Shown one piece after another: positions 11,247 through 22,813 of a stretch of 64,000 nucleotides of DNA (positions are counted from its first letter, which is position 1; every line of letters begins with the position of its first letter). This stretch comes from Karstenula rhodostoma CBS 690.94. Lineage: Eukaryota; Ascomycota; Dothideomycetes; Pleosporales; Didymosphaeriaceae. A model generated the notes under the pieces. It was not told the origin of the DNA and made no database searches. It saw only the letters and a list, made by a program, of their open reading frames with translations. The stretch spans positions 885,709-949,708 of the forward strand of contig MU001510.1 of NCBI GenBank assembly GCA_010093485.1, given 5' to 3'. The position numbers and the translations under genes are program-made.

Positions 11247-13059
11247 TTACTCAAAAATCTCTCGCAATACCGACGCAAAAGTAGGACGAGGATAACTGCG
11301 CAGGGTTCTGGATGCTTTTTCTTCACAGGATCTAGCTGCTTCAGTAGCAATCCAAAACCGACGGACTTCGACTGGTTTGTCTGCCCACGCGGGTGGCCGC
11401 CTGAATTTAAGGAGGCTGTCTGGAAGGGAGGTTAGAGACTCGTGGCAGACCAGAGCCAAGATAGCTTGGGAATACTGGTAGTGACTCACCCATTGATTCT
11501 GAGTCTGGATACTTGCGCTTCTTGAACGCCAACAGTATGTTAGCCATATCGACTGGGGCTATTTGAGGGAAGCAGCGACGCGCTATCCCCAGCGCAAGGT
11601 CTATTTCCTGATCCGTCGTTGATCGCTCCTTAGACCACTCCTTGTGCAGTTCTTTCGCTCTGTTGGTCCATTGCTTACTTCCTTCGGGGTCTGCAAACTC
11701 GGAATACAGCGAATATAACCTGGCAGTTATTAAGTCTGAGAGAGAGACGACACTCGATCGGCCTGCGATATTAACTGCACCTTGGGAGAGGTACTCGCCG
11801 TTGTAGTAATCTTCTCTCTGTAGACGAAGGTTGAAGAATCTCTTTGCTGAATCGCTTATTGTTTGCGCCGTGCCATAGTAAGCGTTAAGCAAACATATGT
11901 CTTGGGCGAACTGCCCACGTGGGAAGTCGCTTGTGTCGACCGCGCAGATTTTGACGTTGTTTGGATTCCCACTATATTGGTTGGGCCTGCATTTCCATAT
12001 CGCGTATTGTATGGCATATAGCAGAGAGCTTGTCCAGGACGTGAAGTCATCGGAGGGTACTTCATCGAAGGGAGCTGTGTTCAGGTGCCCATCCAGTAGT
12101 TCTGTCACTTCGCCCATGTCCATGGTCAGGACATCAACTCTGGCTTTCTCGCCGTTTCTACGCCTGCTTGCTGTGGAGGCTATCACGCCCTCTTCGTTTG
12201 TGTCGACGGCCGTAGTTTCAAATGTCCGGAACAAGTACCTTGGGACCTCCCGGAGCTTCAAATTGCGGAGATGGTGGCTTGCAGGGGGGTAGAACAAGGT
12301 TGGCCCGAAAGGCGCACTGTTCAGCACACTGACCCAGAAAGCAGTCCAATTCTCTTTCCTCTTATCGCGCGCTTCAATATTGCGCAGTATCCGCTGTCTA
12401 TCAGATTCAGCGTAACCTAAATCCACGTCAAGGCGATTCTCGTGCTCATAGTATTCCTCGCTCTCAAAATCGGGATCATATGGCGATTCCAGATACGTTT
12501 CTTCGAGAGGGACAAAATAATTATCGGGGTGCAGAGTCCCAAAGATGGCTTGCTTGTAGCACTCCTCTGCTGTCTTCCACAATAGGTCCTGCTTGCTGGC
12601 GTCGTCAAGAAACTTTCGGGCGATTTTTCTAATATCTTTGTCGAAATGCGTGAGGAGTTTCGGCACGGGGGAATTCCCCCAACAGAAGAGTGCGTTCTGG
12701 TCTCCAAGCGAAGTGAGACGCTTGACGACCGAGCATTCCGTTGCTTCTTCAAGTGCATCGATAGCGCATTGCAGATTAGAAGCGGCGGTTCTGAGCGTTT
12801 TGATTCCGCCGCGCAAGGAGCATATCTCTGCGACAGACAGGCTGCGTTTGGAGGTAGCGTCGCCAGCCAGTAGCTTGACAGACTCCACTCGTTTAGCAAT
12901 GAAATCAGCATGTTTTATAAGCCTTTGAGTGGCATCGTGAAGCGAGGCCGGGTGAACAGGTGTTGAAGCGAGGGGTTGTTGCTCATGAGGCTGAGCGGTG
13001 CCACCGGCGAGCCCCAGACCGCGGAATGAATCTGCTATATTTCCGATATTAACATCCAT
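11247..13059 (-). CDS. Uncharacterised protein, DUF7587-like domain
   Basis: Exon 1 spans 13059-11490 and exon 2 spans 11419-11247, joined by a 70-nt intron with a textbook donor GTGAGT and acceptor CTTCCAG (phase 1). The product is 580 aa. The start is the internal ATG at 13059 (MDVNIGNIAD); the frame is open further upstream to 13188, but a TATA-like box sits at about 13190. Residues about 270-420 contain PRYLFRTFE, VDVLTMDM, SWTSSLLYAIQYAIW and KICAVDTSDFPRGQF, the pattern of a fungal domain I recall as DUF7587, whose function is unknown. The N-terminal 250 residues look helical. Without splicing, the protein ends with SLPVFPSYLGSGLPRVS; the spliced end VEVRRFWIATEAARS looks more protein-like and is preferred. 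Domain name is from memory and moderate in certainty. Confidence 0.7.
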
Positions 13060-13934
13060 CAGAGCTCCAAGTCGAAAAGTGGAACTCGCGGAAGGCCTCC
13101 CGAAAATGAGGAAGGGGAAGGGATTTTGGCAACGTTGATGCTCAGGTGTGCGACAAAACTCTGCGCTCGCCTCCCATGGCTCTGGCACCTTTATAAGATC
13201 AACCCCGTCAAATCACTTCAGGTTGCTGCCTGGGGTCACGTGGAAACAAGTCAGCCCTGGAGAAGAATAGTGCTCAGGGCGGGGCATCTTGCGTACACCA
13301 ATCATCGATATAGCGCATTGAGACCGCATGACTTGAGCTCCAATGAAATCACTTTTGCGACCTAGACCCATTGACCGGTTCTACAGCCTCGTTATCTTAC
13401 GCAAAGTTAGCTAAGCATATGCCAGTATTTCGATCTGTGTGCCACTAATGCAAAGCAATGCCTTATCGGTGCTTAAACAAGTTACATACACGTGGAAGGT
13501 GCAGATGTTGATTGAACGTTTACCTAACGGGTGCGGAGGATCATTAGGCAGGCATGCGTTCGACGAGCGAGACGCGGGCTTAATGCAGTGGATGCATGTT
13601 TTGTAAGCAAGGACTTGGGAAATGAATTACGAAGCGATCGGTAGCACAGCGCATAATGCGTACTGAAACAGGACATGATACACATGAAGAACTGGGATGC
13701 AAATTGCTAATGTTTGATATGGATGCTGAAAGGGGATTTTGAATGCAACTTCTTGATGTCAAACTCGAAGGAGCCTTGTTTCCACCTGTGGTAACAATTG
13801 CAATTTATTGAAAACGAGGGGACTCGTCAGCTTGAATACGAGAAGACTTACCACCTCAAGACCACGAGCACTTACCAGCGACGGGAAGCAGTCAGCATCT
13901 AAATGAGGATGGAGTCTATGTCTGCTCGTGAAAC
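13060..13934. other. Intergenic, no gene seen
   Basis: Contains the presumed promoter of the gene ending at 11247 and the 3' flank of the gene at 13935. The block at 13865-13905 resembles 10990-11025. Confidence 0.4.
13189..13195 (-). promoter_or_regulatory. TATA-like box
   Basis: On the minus strand TATAAAG stands 130 bp upstream of the ATG at 13059. This supports the downstream ATG over the earlier one at 13188. Confidence 0.35.
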
Positions 13935-14948
13935 CTAGTGAATGAAACCGTCCTCAACGACCTGATGGTCAGGAGTGACGGCGTGATTAGTAACCGGAAG
14001 GCGCGGAACCCCTAAAAGCACATTGAATGGCGCGACGAGTATATCAACTAGGACATCAACCTCTTCCCTGCTCCTAATAGGCAGATTTACACCTCTATCA
14101 GTGGGCAAAGTAGGCAAAGCTCGCTCACCAGCATCCAGTTCTTCATCCGAATCTTCATCGGACTCTCCACCAGCAGCGAGTAGAGCACTCATGTCATGGA
14201 GTGAGAAAAAAGGATGAGGGACATGCGGCTGAACAAGGGGAGCGTTCCAGTGCGCATCCCACATCGATGGATGCGCCTTGTACAGAATATTGCTTGCAAG
14301 CAGATCCAGAGGCCGAGGGTCATGAGCGTCGGACATAGACTTGCGAGTCTCCGGTAGCGTGTAGACCCATTGTCGATAGATCTCCCACTCCGGGCCCTTG
14401 ACAGCCGGCAGATGGTAGCCGCGGGCCTTGTCCGCCTTGGCATCGTATAGATACCATTGAGTCACAACGCCGGAATTCTCGAGGCGCTCAGTCTCGTCCT
14501 TCAGTGCAAACAGAGCCTTCCACGTCTGACGGCTACGTTCCCATATATTTCTGCTTATAAGAAGGTGGGCTTGATTACGTAGGCTCATCGTCGCTTCTGC
14601 ACGCTTCTCCAAAGCTTCGAGCGTGCCGTTGGGGCGGCACTCCCAGAGCAACTTTTGCAAGATTTCCTGCAATTCGACCAGGGGCTCGCGCCACGCACTG
14701 TAGTCTGTCAACAAGGTTCGAAGGATTTGTTGGGTTTCAGGGCTTATACGGGATGAGGTACGTGCCCGGAGGCTAGTCGTGTGATACATCATCCCGAATT
14801 CGCGATAACGCTCTTCGTAATCATCGAGAATTACAAACATGCGTTGAGCCCACCTCTCCTCAGCATTGATCTTATCTTGAAGGTCCTTGATGAGGGTAGG
14901 GCGATCTTTGGGCGAGCTGGGAAGCTCGGAAGTAGCGGTCTGAGACAT
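13935..14948 (-). CDS. Hypothetical protein, helical, acidic patch
   Basis: A single uninterrupted frame of 337 aa. The first 200 residues are predicted helical by composition (LQDKINAEERWAQRMFVILDDYEERYREFG, many Leu/Glu/Arg). A glycine-serine-acid patch (GGESDEDSDEELDAG) follows near 265-280, then a hydrophobic tail segment (VDVLVDILVAPFNVLLGV). I do not recognise the family. There is no signal peptide or clear membrane helix. It shares strand with the DUF7587-like gene 0.9 kb downstream, and both have a similar short block just past their stop codons. A further 3' exon is possible (see findings). Confidence 0.6.
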   Translation of the reverse strand: MSQTATSELPSSPKDRPTLIKDLQDKINAEERWAQRMFVILDDYEERYREFGMMYHTTSLRARTSSRISPETQQILRTLLTDYSAWREPLVELQEILQKLLWECRPNGTLEALEKRAEATMSLRNQAHLLISRNIWERSRQTWKALFALKDETERLENSGVVTQWYLYDAKADKARGYHLPAVKGPEWEIYRQWVYTLPETRKSMSDAHDPRPLDLLASNILYKAHPSMWDAHWNAPLVQPHVPHPFFSLHDMSALLAAGGESDEDSDEELDAGERALPTLPTDRGVNLPIRSREEVDVLVDILVAPFNVLLGVPRLPVTNHAVTPDHQVVEDGFIH

Positions 14949-15643
14949 GTTGGAGTCTCGCCTCTAGATTCTGGGTTTGGTTTTGTTGTGTTGAAGTTGA
15001 GGGGGTTTGGACGTTTTGCTGCAGGGTCAAACCTGCGTGGCGGGGGCATTTGTAGTCCACAGGGCTGCTCTAGCATTGTACACGATGATGGTGGCAGCAT
15101 TGTGCGGATATACCATCTTTCATTGCACGTGCATTGTGACATCCTCGTCTCGATTCCTCGTAGGTTCTGGTCATGCTCCGGAGCCCTTTCAACATTGTGG
15201 TCTAACTTTGAGAAACAACAAAGGTGAAGAACTATTGAGAGCACGACATGGAATTTGCTTGCAGGCGGTCTGTCTTTGATTCGTCTAGGGTGCAGGGTCG
15301 CAGCTGTGTTCGTTTGCTCGAATTGCAGTATACGTCATTACTATCAAGTTGAGAGGTGTTGATGTCAAACCGACCGGACCTATTGTATCGATACTAGCAT
15401 ATGCGAATGTAAGCAACGGGTACTGCGAATTGAAATTGACGATCTGGAGATGGTAGTGAGGTACGATGCTGGTGGGCTGGTGGGGACATCGGATGCCAAG
15501 GCGCTTGGCCCGCGCTAGCCTATCGATAACCAGAAAAGCTCGTGAACTTTTTTGGCACCTCAAGCCTCTCCTCGACCCACGCTTTGAACTGGACACGATC
15601 TGTCGATAACATTCGAAACAACGCACCCGAAACCGCACGCGCC
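14949..15643. other. Divergent promoter region
   Basis: Lies between the minus-strand gene at 14948 and DBP9 starting at 15644. No coding frame or RNA gene supported. Confidence 0.5.
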
Positions 15644-17465
15644 ATGTCCAAACGCAAGCTCAATGTGCACGATGTCCCAGAGGCATCCGAGCCGTCGTCG
15701 CCATCCGCGCCCATTGAGCACGAAGAAATCCAACAACAGAGCGAAAAGCCCGCTGAAAACTTCACATTCTCGTCCTTCGGCCTAGAACCCCGTCTGCTAC
15801 AAGGCATCCAGAAGCAGAAATGGTCTGCGCCGACCACCGTGCAAGAGAAGGTCATACCGTTGGCGCTGGAGGGCAAGGACATACTGGCTCGGTCTGGCAC
15901 CGGCACCGGCAAGACGGCTGCGTACCTGCTCCCGATTCTGGACAAGATACTTCGCCGCACCGAGAAGCGCGTCACGTCGTCACTCATACTCGTGCCGACG
16001 AAAGAACTCGCACTCCAGGTGTCAAGGCTGGCTGGGAGACTGGCTTCCTACTGCGGCCAAGATGTGCGGATCCAGAATTTGGCGGGCAAGGAATCAGACG
16101 TCGTTCAGCGGGCCAAGCTCGCCGAACTTCCTGACATCGTGGTCGCGACACCAGCGCGAGCGGCTGCGAACATTGGAGCGCTGTCACTAAAGTCACTGGC
16201 CACACTGGTCATCGACGAGGGTGATCTGATCTTGGGGTACGGTTTCAAGGATGACCTGGAGACTGTCTCACAGAACATGCCAAAGGGTGTCCAGATCTTT
16301 CTCATGAGCGCGACACTTAGTACCGATGTCGAGGCCGTCCAAGCACTCTTCTGCCGGGACCCGGTCATACTCAAGCTCGACGATCTTGAAAAGGATGCGA
16401 AACTGGTTAAGCAATACGTCATCCCATGTTCAGAACCCGACAAATTCCTGCTTGCGTACTCCTTGTTCAAACTGCAGCTTATTCGCGGGAAAACCATCGT
16501 TTTCGTGGGTGATGTCGATCGCAGTTACCGGCTGAAGCTCTTCTTAGAGCAGTTTGCGATCAAAAGCTGCGTGCTCAACAGCGAGCTCCCCCTCGCCTCC
16601 CGTCTCGACATAGTCGAACAGTTCAACAAGAACATTTACAACATCCTCATCGCATCCGATGAGACTGAGCTGCTCGGCTCAATGACCAAAGAGTCTGAAG
16701 AATCCCGACCACGCAAGAAAGCCAAGAAAGAAGATGGCAAATCCGACTCCGGCGTTTCCCGCGGCATCGACTTCCGCGATGTCAGCTGCGTCGTCAACTT
16801 CGATCTCCCCGCAGGCCAAAAAGCATACTTCCACCGCATCGGACGCACCGCGCGCGCCGGCAAGAGCGGCACCGCCATCTCCTTCATGATCCCGAAAGAC
16901 CAGTACCGCAAGCACAAGCCCACGACATTCGCCGGCGCCGAAAACGACGAGGAGGTCCTCAAGAAGATCGAAAAGCACCAGCAGCCCGGCCAGAAGATCG
17001 AGGACTGGTCCTTCGATATGAAGCGCCTGGAGCCGTTCCGATACCGCTTCGCTGACGCGCTGCGGGCAGTCACTAGGATCGCTGTGCGCGAGGCGCGTAT
17101 CAAGGAAATCCGCATGGAGCTCACGAAGTCGCAGAAGCTGTCGAGGTACTTTGAAGAGAATCCCGAGGAGCTGGAGCATCTGAGGCATGATCAGACGCTG
17201 AACCATCCCGCGCGCATACAGCCGCATCTTAAGCATGGTATGTACACCCCATCTACTTGTGTACTTTGCGAGTGCTGACTCAGTGACAGTGCCTGACTAC
17301 CTCCTTCCCGGCGGAAGGAAACCGCAGGACATTGGGTTTGTGACGCTGGATAAGCCGAAGAGGAGGTTCGTCAAGGGCGGCAAGGGGAAGAAGGTGGTTA
17401 GGGGTAGGAATGGCAAAATTGATCCGTTGAAGACGTTTAATGCGAGGGGGAAGGGGAAGAAATAG
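15644..17465 (+). CDS. DBP9: ATP-dependent RNA helicase Dbp9
   Basis: Exon 1 15644-17237 and exon 2 17290-17465 (52-nt intron, phase 1) give 589 aa. This is a DEAD-box helicase of the Dbp9 group, a nucleolar factor for 60S ribosome assembly. In order: Q-motif region FSSFGLEPRLLQGI (43-56), motif I SGTGTGKT (84-91), Ia PTKELALQ (118-125), Ib TPAR, motif II DEGD (191-194, in place of the usual DEAD), motif III SAT (222-224), motif V RGID (373-376) and motif VI HRIGRTARAG (397-406). A Lys/Glu-rich insert near 350-370 (SRPRKKAKKEDGKSD) just before motif V is typical of Dbp9. The C-terminus is very basic (KGGKGKKVVRGRNGK), fitting rRNA binding. The ATG at 15644 has a good context (GCCATGT); the frame is open upstream but has no earlier ATG. 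Confidence 0.93.
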
Positions 17466-18237
17466 GGTGCTCGTAGTGATGAATGAGAGACTGCCCGAAA
17501 TTTGTTGTTACCGAGGAGTTTGTTGTGATGCTGTTGGTGTAAGAGCAGGTAGCTAAGCGTGGAGATGAGGTGCAGTTCCCCATGGTAAGCTTTTAGTTGA
17601 GGGGTATGCTTTGTTGACAGCATGGTGGAGAGAGACTTAGCACATGTGGGTCAAGGCACATTGTATACGTCAAGGTGGTTCTATGGTCGGTTTGCTGAGA
17701 GGGGTGTGCTGGAGATTTCTACCAAGAAGTGGAAGAGGGGTGTTCTGTTATTGTGTATCTGGAGGGAAATGACGAAAAGATCGAGTTATCGAGTGTGTGG
17801 AGTACAAAATGAAAAATGACTGTGTATATTCATGCAGACTATATACAGGCTGGGGCTTCTATCATAGCTTCGATAGTAGATGAAATGTGCTTAAGAACCT
17901 TGCCGGGAAGCGAATTAGGGGAAAATTGGAAGATGGAAATCAGGGTATATCGCATTTGTGATAGTGGGTACAGAAAATACTTCCCATCGGGGGCGCTGTG
18001 GGTGATGTGCAGCACCACGAGGTCTGATAGCTTGTCGCTGTCTAGATGCATAATGCCATGCGGGTCTGCCGTAGGGTGAGTGACAGATGATCCTCCAGGC
18101 TGGGTACCAGAGGTTGTAAAATCCCAGAGGTTAAGAAGTCTTGGTAGGTCCATTGGTGTGGATTTGTAGGAAGTGATTGGCGCAAGGTCAGACCGAGTCC
18201 TCTACTGCTTTTCCGTTGTCCATATGATGCCACTTCC
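17466..18237. other. Convergent 3' flanks, no gene
   Basis: Lies between the ends of DBP9 and the BTB gene. Only short, low-quality frames are present. Confidence 0.5.
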
Positions 18238-19571
18238 TCAGTCCTTCTGCTCAGGGCAGCAAATGCACTTGTTCATGTTGCCCAGTTTCTTGCGCTCGCA
18301 AATCAGCGCTGCCCACCATACCGTCAAGCAATCCCGGCACGCCCATGCGAGTGTGTGCGCAAAATATCTATCTCTCGCATAATCGAATTCGTCCAAGGGG
18401 TCACAACCGGGGCACTTTTTCATCTCGATATCGGAGCGGCGTGCCCCTTCTGCCTGCCATATCCTGTCGCACCCGAGACACGCCCAGAACGTGCATGTGA
18501 TACCGGCTTGGAAAGGGGACTCTTTGCTAGCGGATGGTCCCCAGAATTCGCCCGCCTTCGGTTGGTGCCCTGGTTTGTCCGTCCTGTTCGGCTCCAGAAG
18601 GGGCATACCGGTGCAGCCGCCACAGAGTCGAGTGCCCTTGACTGGTGCAGCGGTGCGGCAGCGGAAACACGTCTTGTTGTCATCTGTCGGAGATCTTGAG
18701 CTGACGGTTCCGGTGGCGGATTCGTATGTGAGAGACGGAAGCTTCGGCTTGTAGCCACGTTTAAGTAGATCAGCGCCGGCTTCAGGCATCATCTTGGTCA
18801 AGTGTGCCTTGGCCGCGTCCTGCATAATATCAACCGTAGGAACGATGTTCATCTTGTTGGCTAAGCCCCTCGCGATCTTCCTCGCTTCGAAGACGAGTGC
18901 ATCGTTTTTGTCAGAGCCGAAAAGGGCGTATATCGCGTTGACCATATTAATTGTGTCATTCGATTCAGGCTTTCGGTGGAAATCGAAGTCTACGCCGAAG
19001 TCTGCTTGGACATGTATCTGGAAAACGTCGAAGCCGTAGCGCTTGCCCAGGCCGTACAAGTAGACGTAAGTCATGAGCTGTACGGTCCTGCTATTGTTGC
19101 GCACCACCGAATATCTGCCTGTGTAGCAAAACTGTAGCATTGTGAAGATACAGTGCCATGGGAAGCAATATTCCGACGCTTTGTGCTTAGCACACGGTTT
19201 CAAGGCGAGAAATGCACTGAAGACCTCGCGCTCGATCGGGGTAGGACCTTCTAGGTGAAGCGTCTGATTAGGAGTAGGTGGACCACTGCACTGTTTCGCA
19301 AACCACTTAGAATTCTGTGAAAGAATCGCCGAATGAGCCTTGAACGTGTGCTTCCGTCCGTAGGTGATGGTAATGTCAGAGAACATGCCGGTTTCGAAGA
19401 GGCTGGATGCACTATTAGTTTCTCTATCTTTCACGAGATCAGGTCAAGAAAAAGGGCGTTTGTCACTGGACAAGATGGCCACAAAACCGCGCTCAAGTGT
19501 CAAAGAGGTACCTACTGCTTGTTGAAGTCCTTCGGGGGCACTTTGTCGCTGTCCTGTTGCGCTGGCGCCAT
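18238..19571 (-). CDS. BTB/POZ protein with Cys-rich C-terminus
   Basis: Exon 1 19571-19516 and exon 2 19402-18238 are joined by a 113-nt intron (phase 2, branch ACTAAT, acceptor CATCCAG), giving 406 aa. The N-terminal BTB domain (about 19-130) shows LFETGMFSDITITYG, FKAHSAILSQNSKWF and the FCYTGRY strand. BTB domains dimerise and often serve as Cullin-3 adaptors or transcription scaffolds. The last 150 residues carry repeated CxxC pairs (CFRCRTAAP, CGGC, CLGCDRIW, CPGC, CRDC, CICC) with aromatic residues. This suggests a zinc-binding module not usual in the simple fungal BTB proteins. Two further BTB loci follow on the same strand at 20.5-21.4 and 22.0-22.8 kb. Function unknown. Confidence 0.8.
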
Positions 19572-20506
19572 GATGGGCAGCGGTGTGTCCAGCGCGAGAG
19601 AGTTTGGGGAAGTATAAGTGCGGACGAAGGTGAAGAGAGCTTAAATTTTGCGATGGAAGCAGACCCTTTAAAGGTAAAGGACAGGAAGCGAGAAGCTTGC
19701 CGCCTTCACTTCTGTGCTTGTGAGAGCCATAAACACCTGACGAGTGAGAAGTGAGTGATCAAGGTCACGGATCAAAGCTACAGGCTTATCATGAACACAT
19801 GTGAGGAACATTAACCATTACCTATGGATCTGCAATATTGTCAAAAGCGAAAGTAGTGAGCGTCGTTGTTCTCGGCGCAAGATGGGGGTAGCAGTTTCGT
19901 ATTCGCATAAGTACGACGGGAGGGCCGCTATACGAACGGAGAGAAGCACCAGAACTGAGATACATTAGATGAGTCAGCAATTGGCATGGGTTTCAATAAT
20001 TCCATTTTAATTGGACATTGACGAAGCCTACTCGAAAAGCATTGTTCTTGCTGGAAGATTATCGAACCTACATTGCTGGTTGCATATTTCCTCCGTCAGC
20101 CCTTGTGCCATCTTCGACTTTGTATGAGATATGAGTTCAATATGCAACCGTAGCGACCTAGTAGCCGATGTTGAACACTCGGGGCTTATATGATGCACAG
20201 TCCCTTGCACTCTGACTAGATTCAAGGATATAACAGCTCGCGTATTCACCACTCACCCCTAGTTTCCCTCACTGTAACCTTATAAAGAAAGACTGCATAT
20301 TTAGTTCGTAGTCGAAGACTATCTAAGAAGCTTTGGCCCCATTCGGCCAGAAGACAAATACCTCAGTCCCACGAGCGCTGAGCTACAACTGCCCATCAGG
20401 CTACTTCGCATCCGGTGAAAGCCAAACCAACCCTCCTAGTTTTTCGAACCTCCGTCATGTCCCAAGAAACGAAGCCACCCTTTGAATCCTCTCGTCGCCA
20501 GGCTTG
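19572..20506. other. Intergenic between BTB genes
   Basis: No gene is supported. The first 200 bp is the presumed promoter of the BTB gene ending at 18238; the rest is low-information sequence. Confidence 0.4.
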
Positions 20507-21356
20507 CTAGGTCGGCACCATGTGGTCAGGACAAAATGGACATGGCTTGTCAGAACCTTGAAGCGATCCAGCTTTTCCGGTCCAATCAATATGAAGGATG
20601 GTGTTGCAACGCGAGCACTTCCACGGTGAAAGCTGACGCATATTTCCCTCGCTGTTGAAGAAGATGAAGCTTGGCGTCATCTTCCATGTCGATTTGATGG
20701 ATCTCTTGATCTCCTCCAAAGTTGAAGAACCATGGCAGTGGTTGAAGTCTGGAAGCTCGGCGATTGCCTTGAGAAATTCTGGATCCTTTCGGAGGGTCGA
20801 ACTGCGACCCAAGCAGTCTTGGATAACAGCTCGAACGACTTTCTTGGTCTCAGGCTTTCCAAGAAATTCTGCTGCAGCTATGGAGAATTGTCGGAGTGAA
20901 AAGTCCAGGAGTGTTGGAAACAGACGAACAATTGCGAAGAGGGAGATGCTCATGTGCATCCGCAGTTCATGTTTTTGACAACATCCACTGGCTGTAGTCC
21001 GAAGCAGGTGGGCTGGGCACCGGAATACCAATACAAGGCTCTGTTCTAAAGCCCAGATATATAAGTATGAGCCATCAAAGTTAGAAAGTTATTATCATGT
21101 TCTGAACTTTTTGAACATGGCTATAGCCATCGCAACAGGCGAGGATTTTGGTGCCAGTGTGTTCGAATGCGCTTTCAATTCATGTCCGCTTGCATTTATG
21201 GTAAGGTCGGATAACATACCTGTTTCAAGCAACCTGCACCGTGTTAGCCTCCACAAGCGTAGTTTGCGCTAAATGATTGTATTACTCTGCGTAGAACTCT
21301 TTCGATGGAGACTTGGTTTTTTGGCCTGCTGCGGCAACGGCGACGTCGGAAGGCAT
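20507..21356 (-). pseudogene. Degraded BTB gene
   Basis: Begins like its neighbours: ATG at 21356, exon 1 to 21286, intron, then from 21233 LLETGMLSDLTINASG and ELKAHSNTLAP, the start of a BTB domain. The frame ends at 21095 (TGA) after about 65 codons. The middle of the domain (the expected tyrosine/glycine strand and following helices) is missing. Coding-type sequence resumes at about 21031-20507 with AAAEFLGKPETKKVVRAVIQDCLG and a CxxC-rich tail (KCSRCN, CPFCPD), the usual C-terminal part of such proteins. I infer an internal deletion. An intron across the gap would still leave the BTB core absent. It could be expressed as a short protein, but not as an intact BTB domain. Confidence 0.6.
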
Positions 21357-22004
21357 TGTGACAGTTGCCGGCTACAGCGTGACGACTGTCGGCCAGGGCA
21401 GCAGACGATCGGGCGGCAGCAGCGGACGTTATGAGGGAGTAGAGGTACCGGTGAGGGAATTACGTGGTGGATACGATAAGTGGGGCTCTGTGCTAAGCGA
21501 AGGTGAAGGGGAAGGTGCGAGGAGCCAGTAAATAAATCCAGTTGCGGAACAATCTCATCATCAAGATAACGACTGAAGTAGTTATGCACAGTAATATTTC
21601 TAAGAAGCATTTGCCCACATATAGAAAAACAGTGAGTGAATGTAGGAATGTTTCTCCCCTGTTGCATTCACTGGTAGTCGTGGTTCTAATCAAAAAGAAT
21701 TGAGTGAAACAAAAACACAAATCTTGAAAATGCCCCGGTCCGGGTTGGTGTGAAATATTATTCACTGTTTTCGCACTGAGACTCCGATTTCACCGCGTAT
21801 GTTCAGCCAGATAAACCTAGCAGGTTGCCTCCGTACAAGAGCGGCAACGATTTGCCTGCAGTGGTAGAGCAAAAACCAGCAGATGGTGAGGCCGTAGAGT
21901 CCGCATTTCCTCATGAACCAACCTAACTGTTTTTCACAGCCGTCACAGAGAAGGTGCCAGGGATTTGGACTACATGTCCTCTCCAGATTGCCCGACTCCA
22001 GAAG
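21357..22004. other. Intergenic between BTB genes
   Basis: No supported gene. Contains the presumed promoter of the degraded BTB copy and the 3' flank of the next BTB gene. Confidence 0.4.
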
Positions 22005-22813
22005 TCAGTGTGCCGAAGGAGCCTCAGCTCCACCCACAGCCGGAGACATTTTTTGAGCGTGTTGTGCGAGAGCCTTCCAATACAGCCCTGTTAGAACAAG
22101 CTTAGTCAGGCCTGGATTGCCCAGGACCTCTGCTGCGAAGTCCTCAGAGTTGCTGTTGTCAACCGCTTTTCTCCTCAGGTATTCGTCGAGCAAGTCTAGG
22201 CCCGCTTTTCGGATCACAGACTCAGCGTGCTCCAGTAGGTCGTTGATGATGTTGAGGATTGCGTTGGACCGGAACGCGCGGTAGTGCTTGAATTCTCCAA
22301 CAATCCCATCCGCGGCGAACTGACACAGCGGGCCGATGCCGTAGGAATTGGCCAAATCGAAGACCTCAAGGTGTAATTGGGTGTTCTCCTCGATCCTTTT
22401 AGCCAATGCGACAGCACCTGGTACAGGCATGATCTGGTAGTCTCCACAATAACAAAACCGTGCCATTGCACGCAATGCTTCGATCGAGGTTTCGCGTGGA
22501 AAGATTATGACGACGTTGGAGTCATACTACGGCTTGTTAGCAAATGTGTTCCTTATCAATATCGAACAACTTACGCGGTGTTGTTGTTCAACGAACTTCG
22601 CTCTGAACACATCCGATGCAGGGCCAAGAATTGCTCTGTGAGCGCGTACGTCGTACTCCTGGGGCTTTCCATCTATACGAAGGGACACGTCTGCAATTAT
22701 GCCCGACTTGAAAAGTCTAACTTGTTGGTCACTTTAGGTCGCACAGTTTATACCGTCACATACTCAAGTCGAGCTTGTTCCTCGCGCGTGAGTTTACGGT
22801 TGAACTGTGCCAT
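22005..22813 (-). CDS. BTB/POZ domain protein
   Basis: Three exons, 22813-22764, 22716-22575 and 22526-22005, with two 47-48-nt introns (GTATGT...TTAG and GTAAGT...GTAG), give 237 aa. The BTB fold is recognisable: LFKSGIIADVSLRIDG, EYDVRAHRAILGPASDVFRAKF, then VVIIFPRETSIEALRAMARFCYCGDY (the strand-turn-Tyr hallmark), then HLEVFDLANSYGIGPLCQFAADGI (helices of the dimer interface). The length and simple layout (BTB plus about 100 aa of helix) match the common fungal BTB-only proteins. A TATA-like box is 75 bp upstream. The exon 1/2 layout (short N-terminal exon ending just before LF) is shared with the two other BTB loci here, so all three likely derive from one ancestor. Confidence 0.82.
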
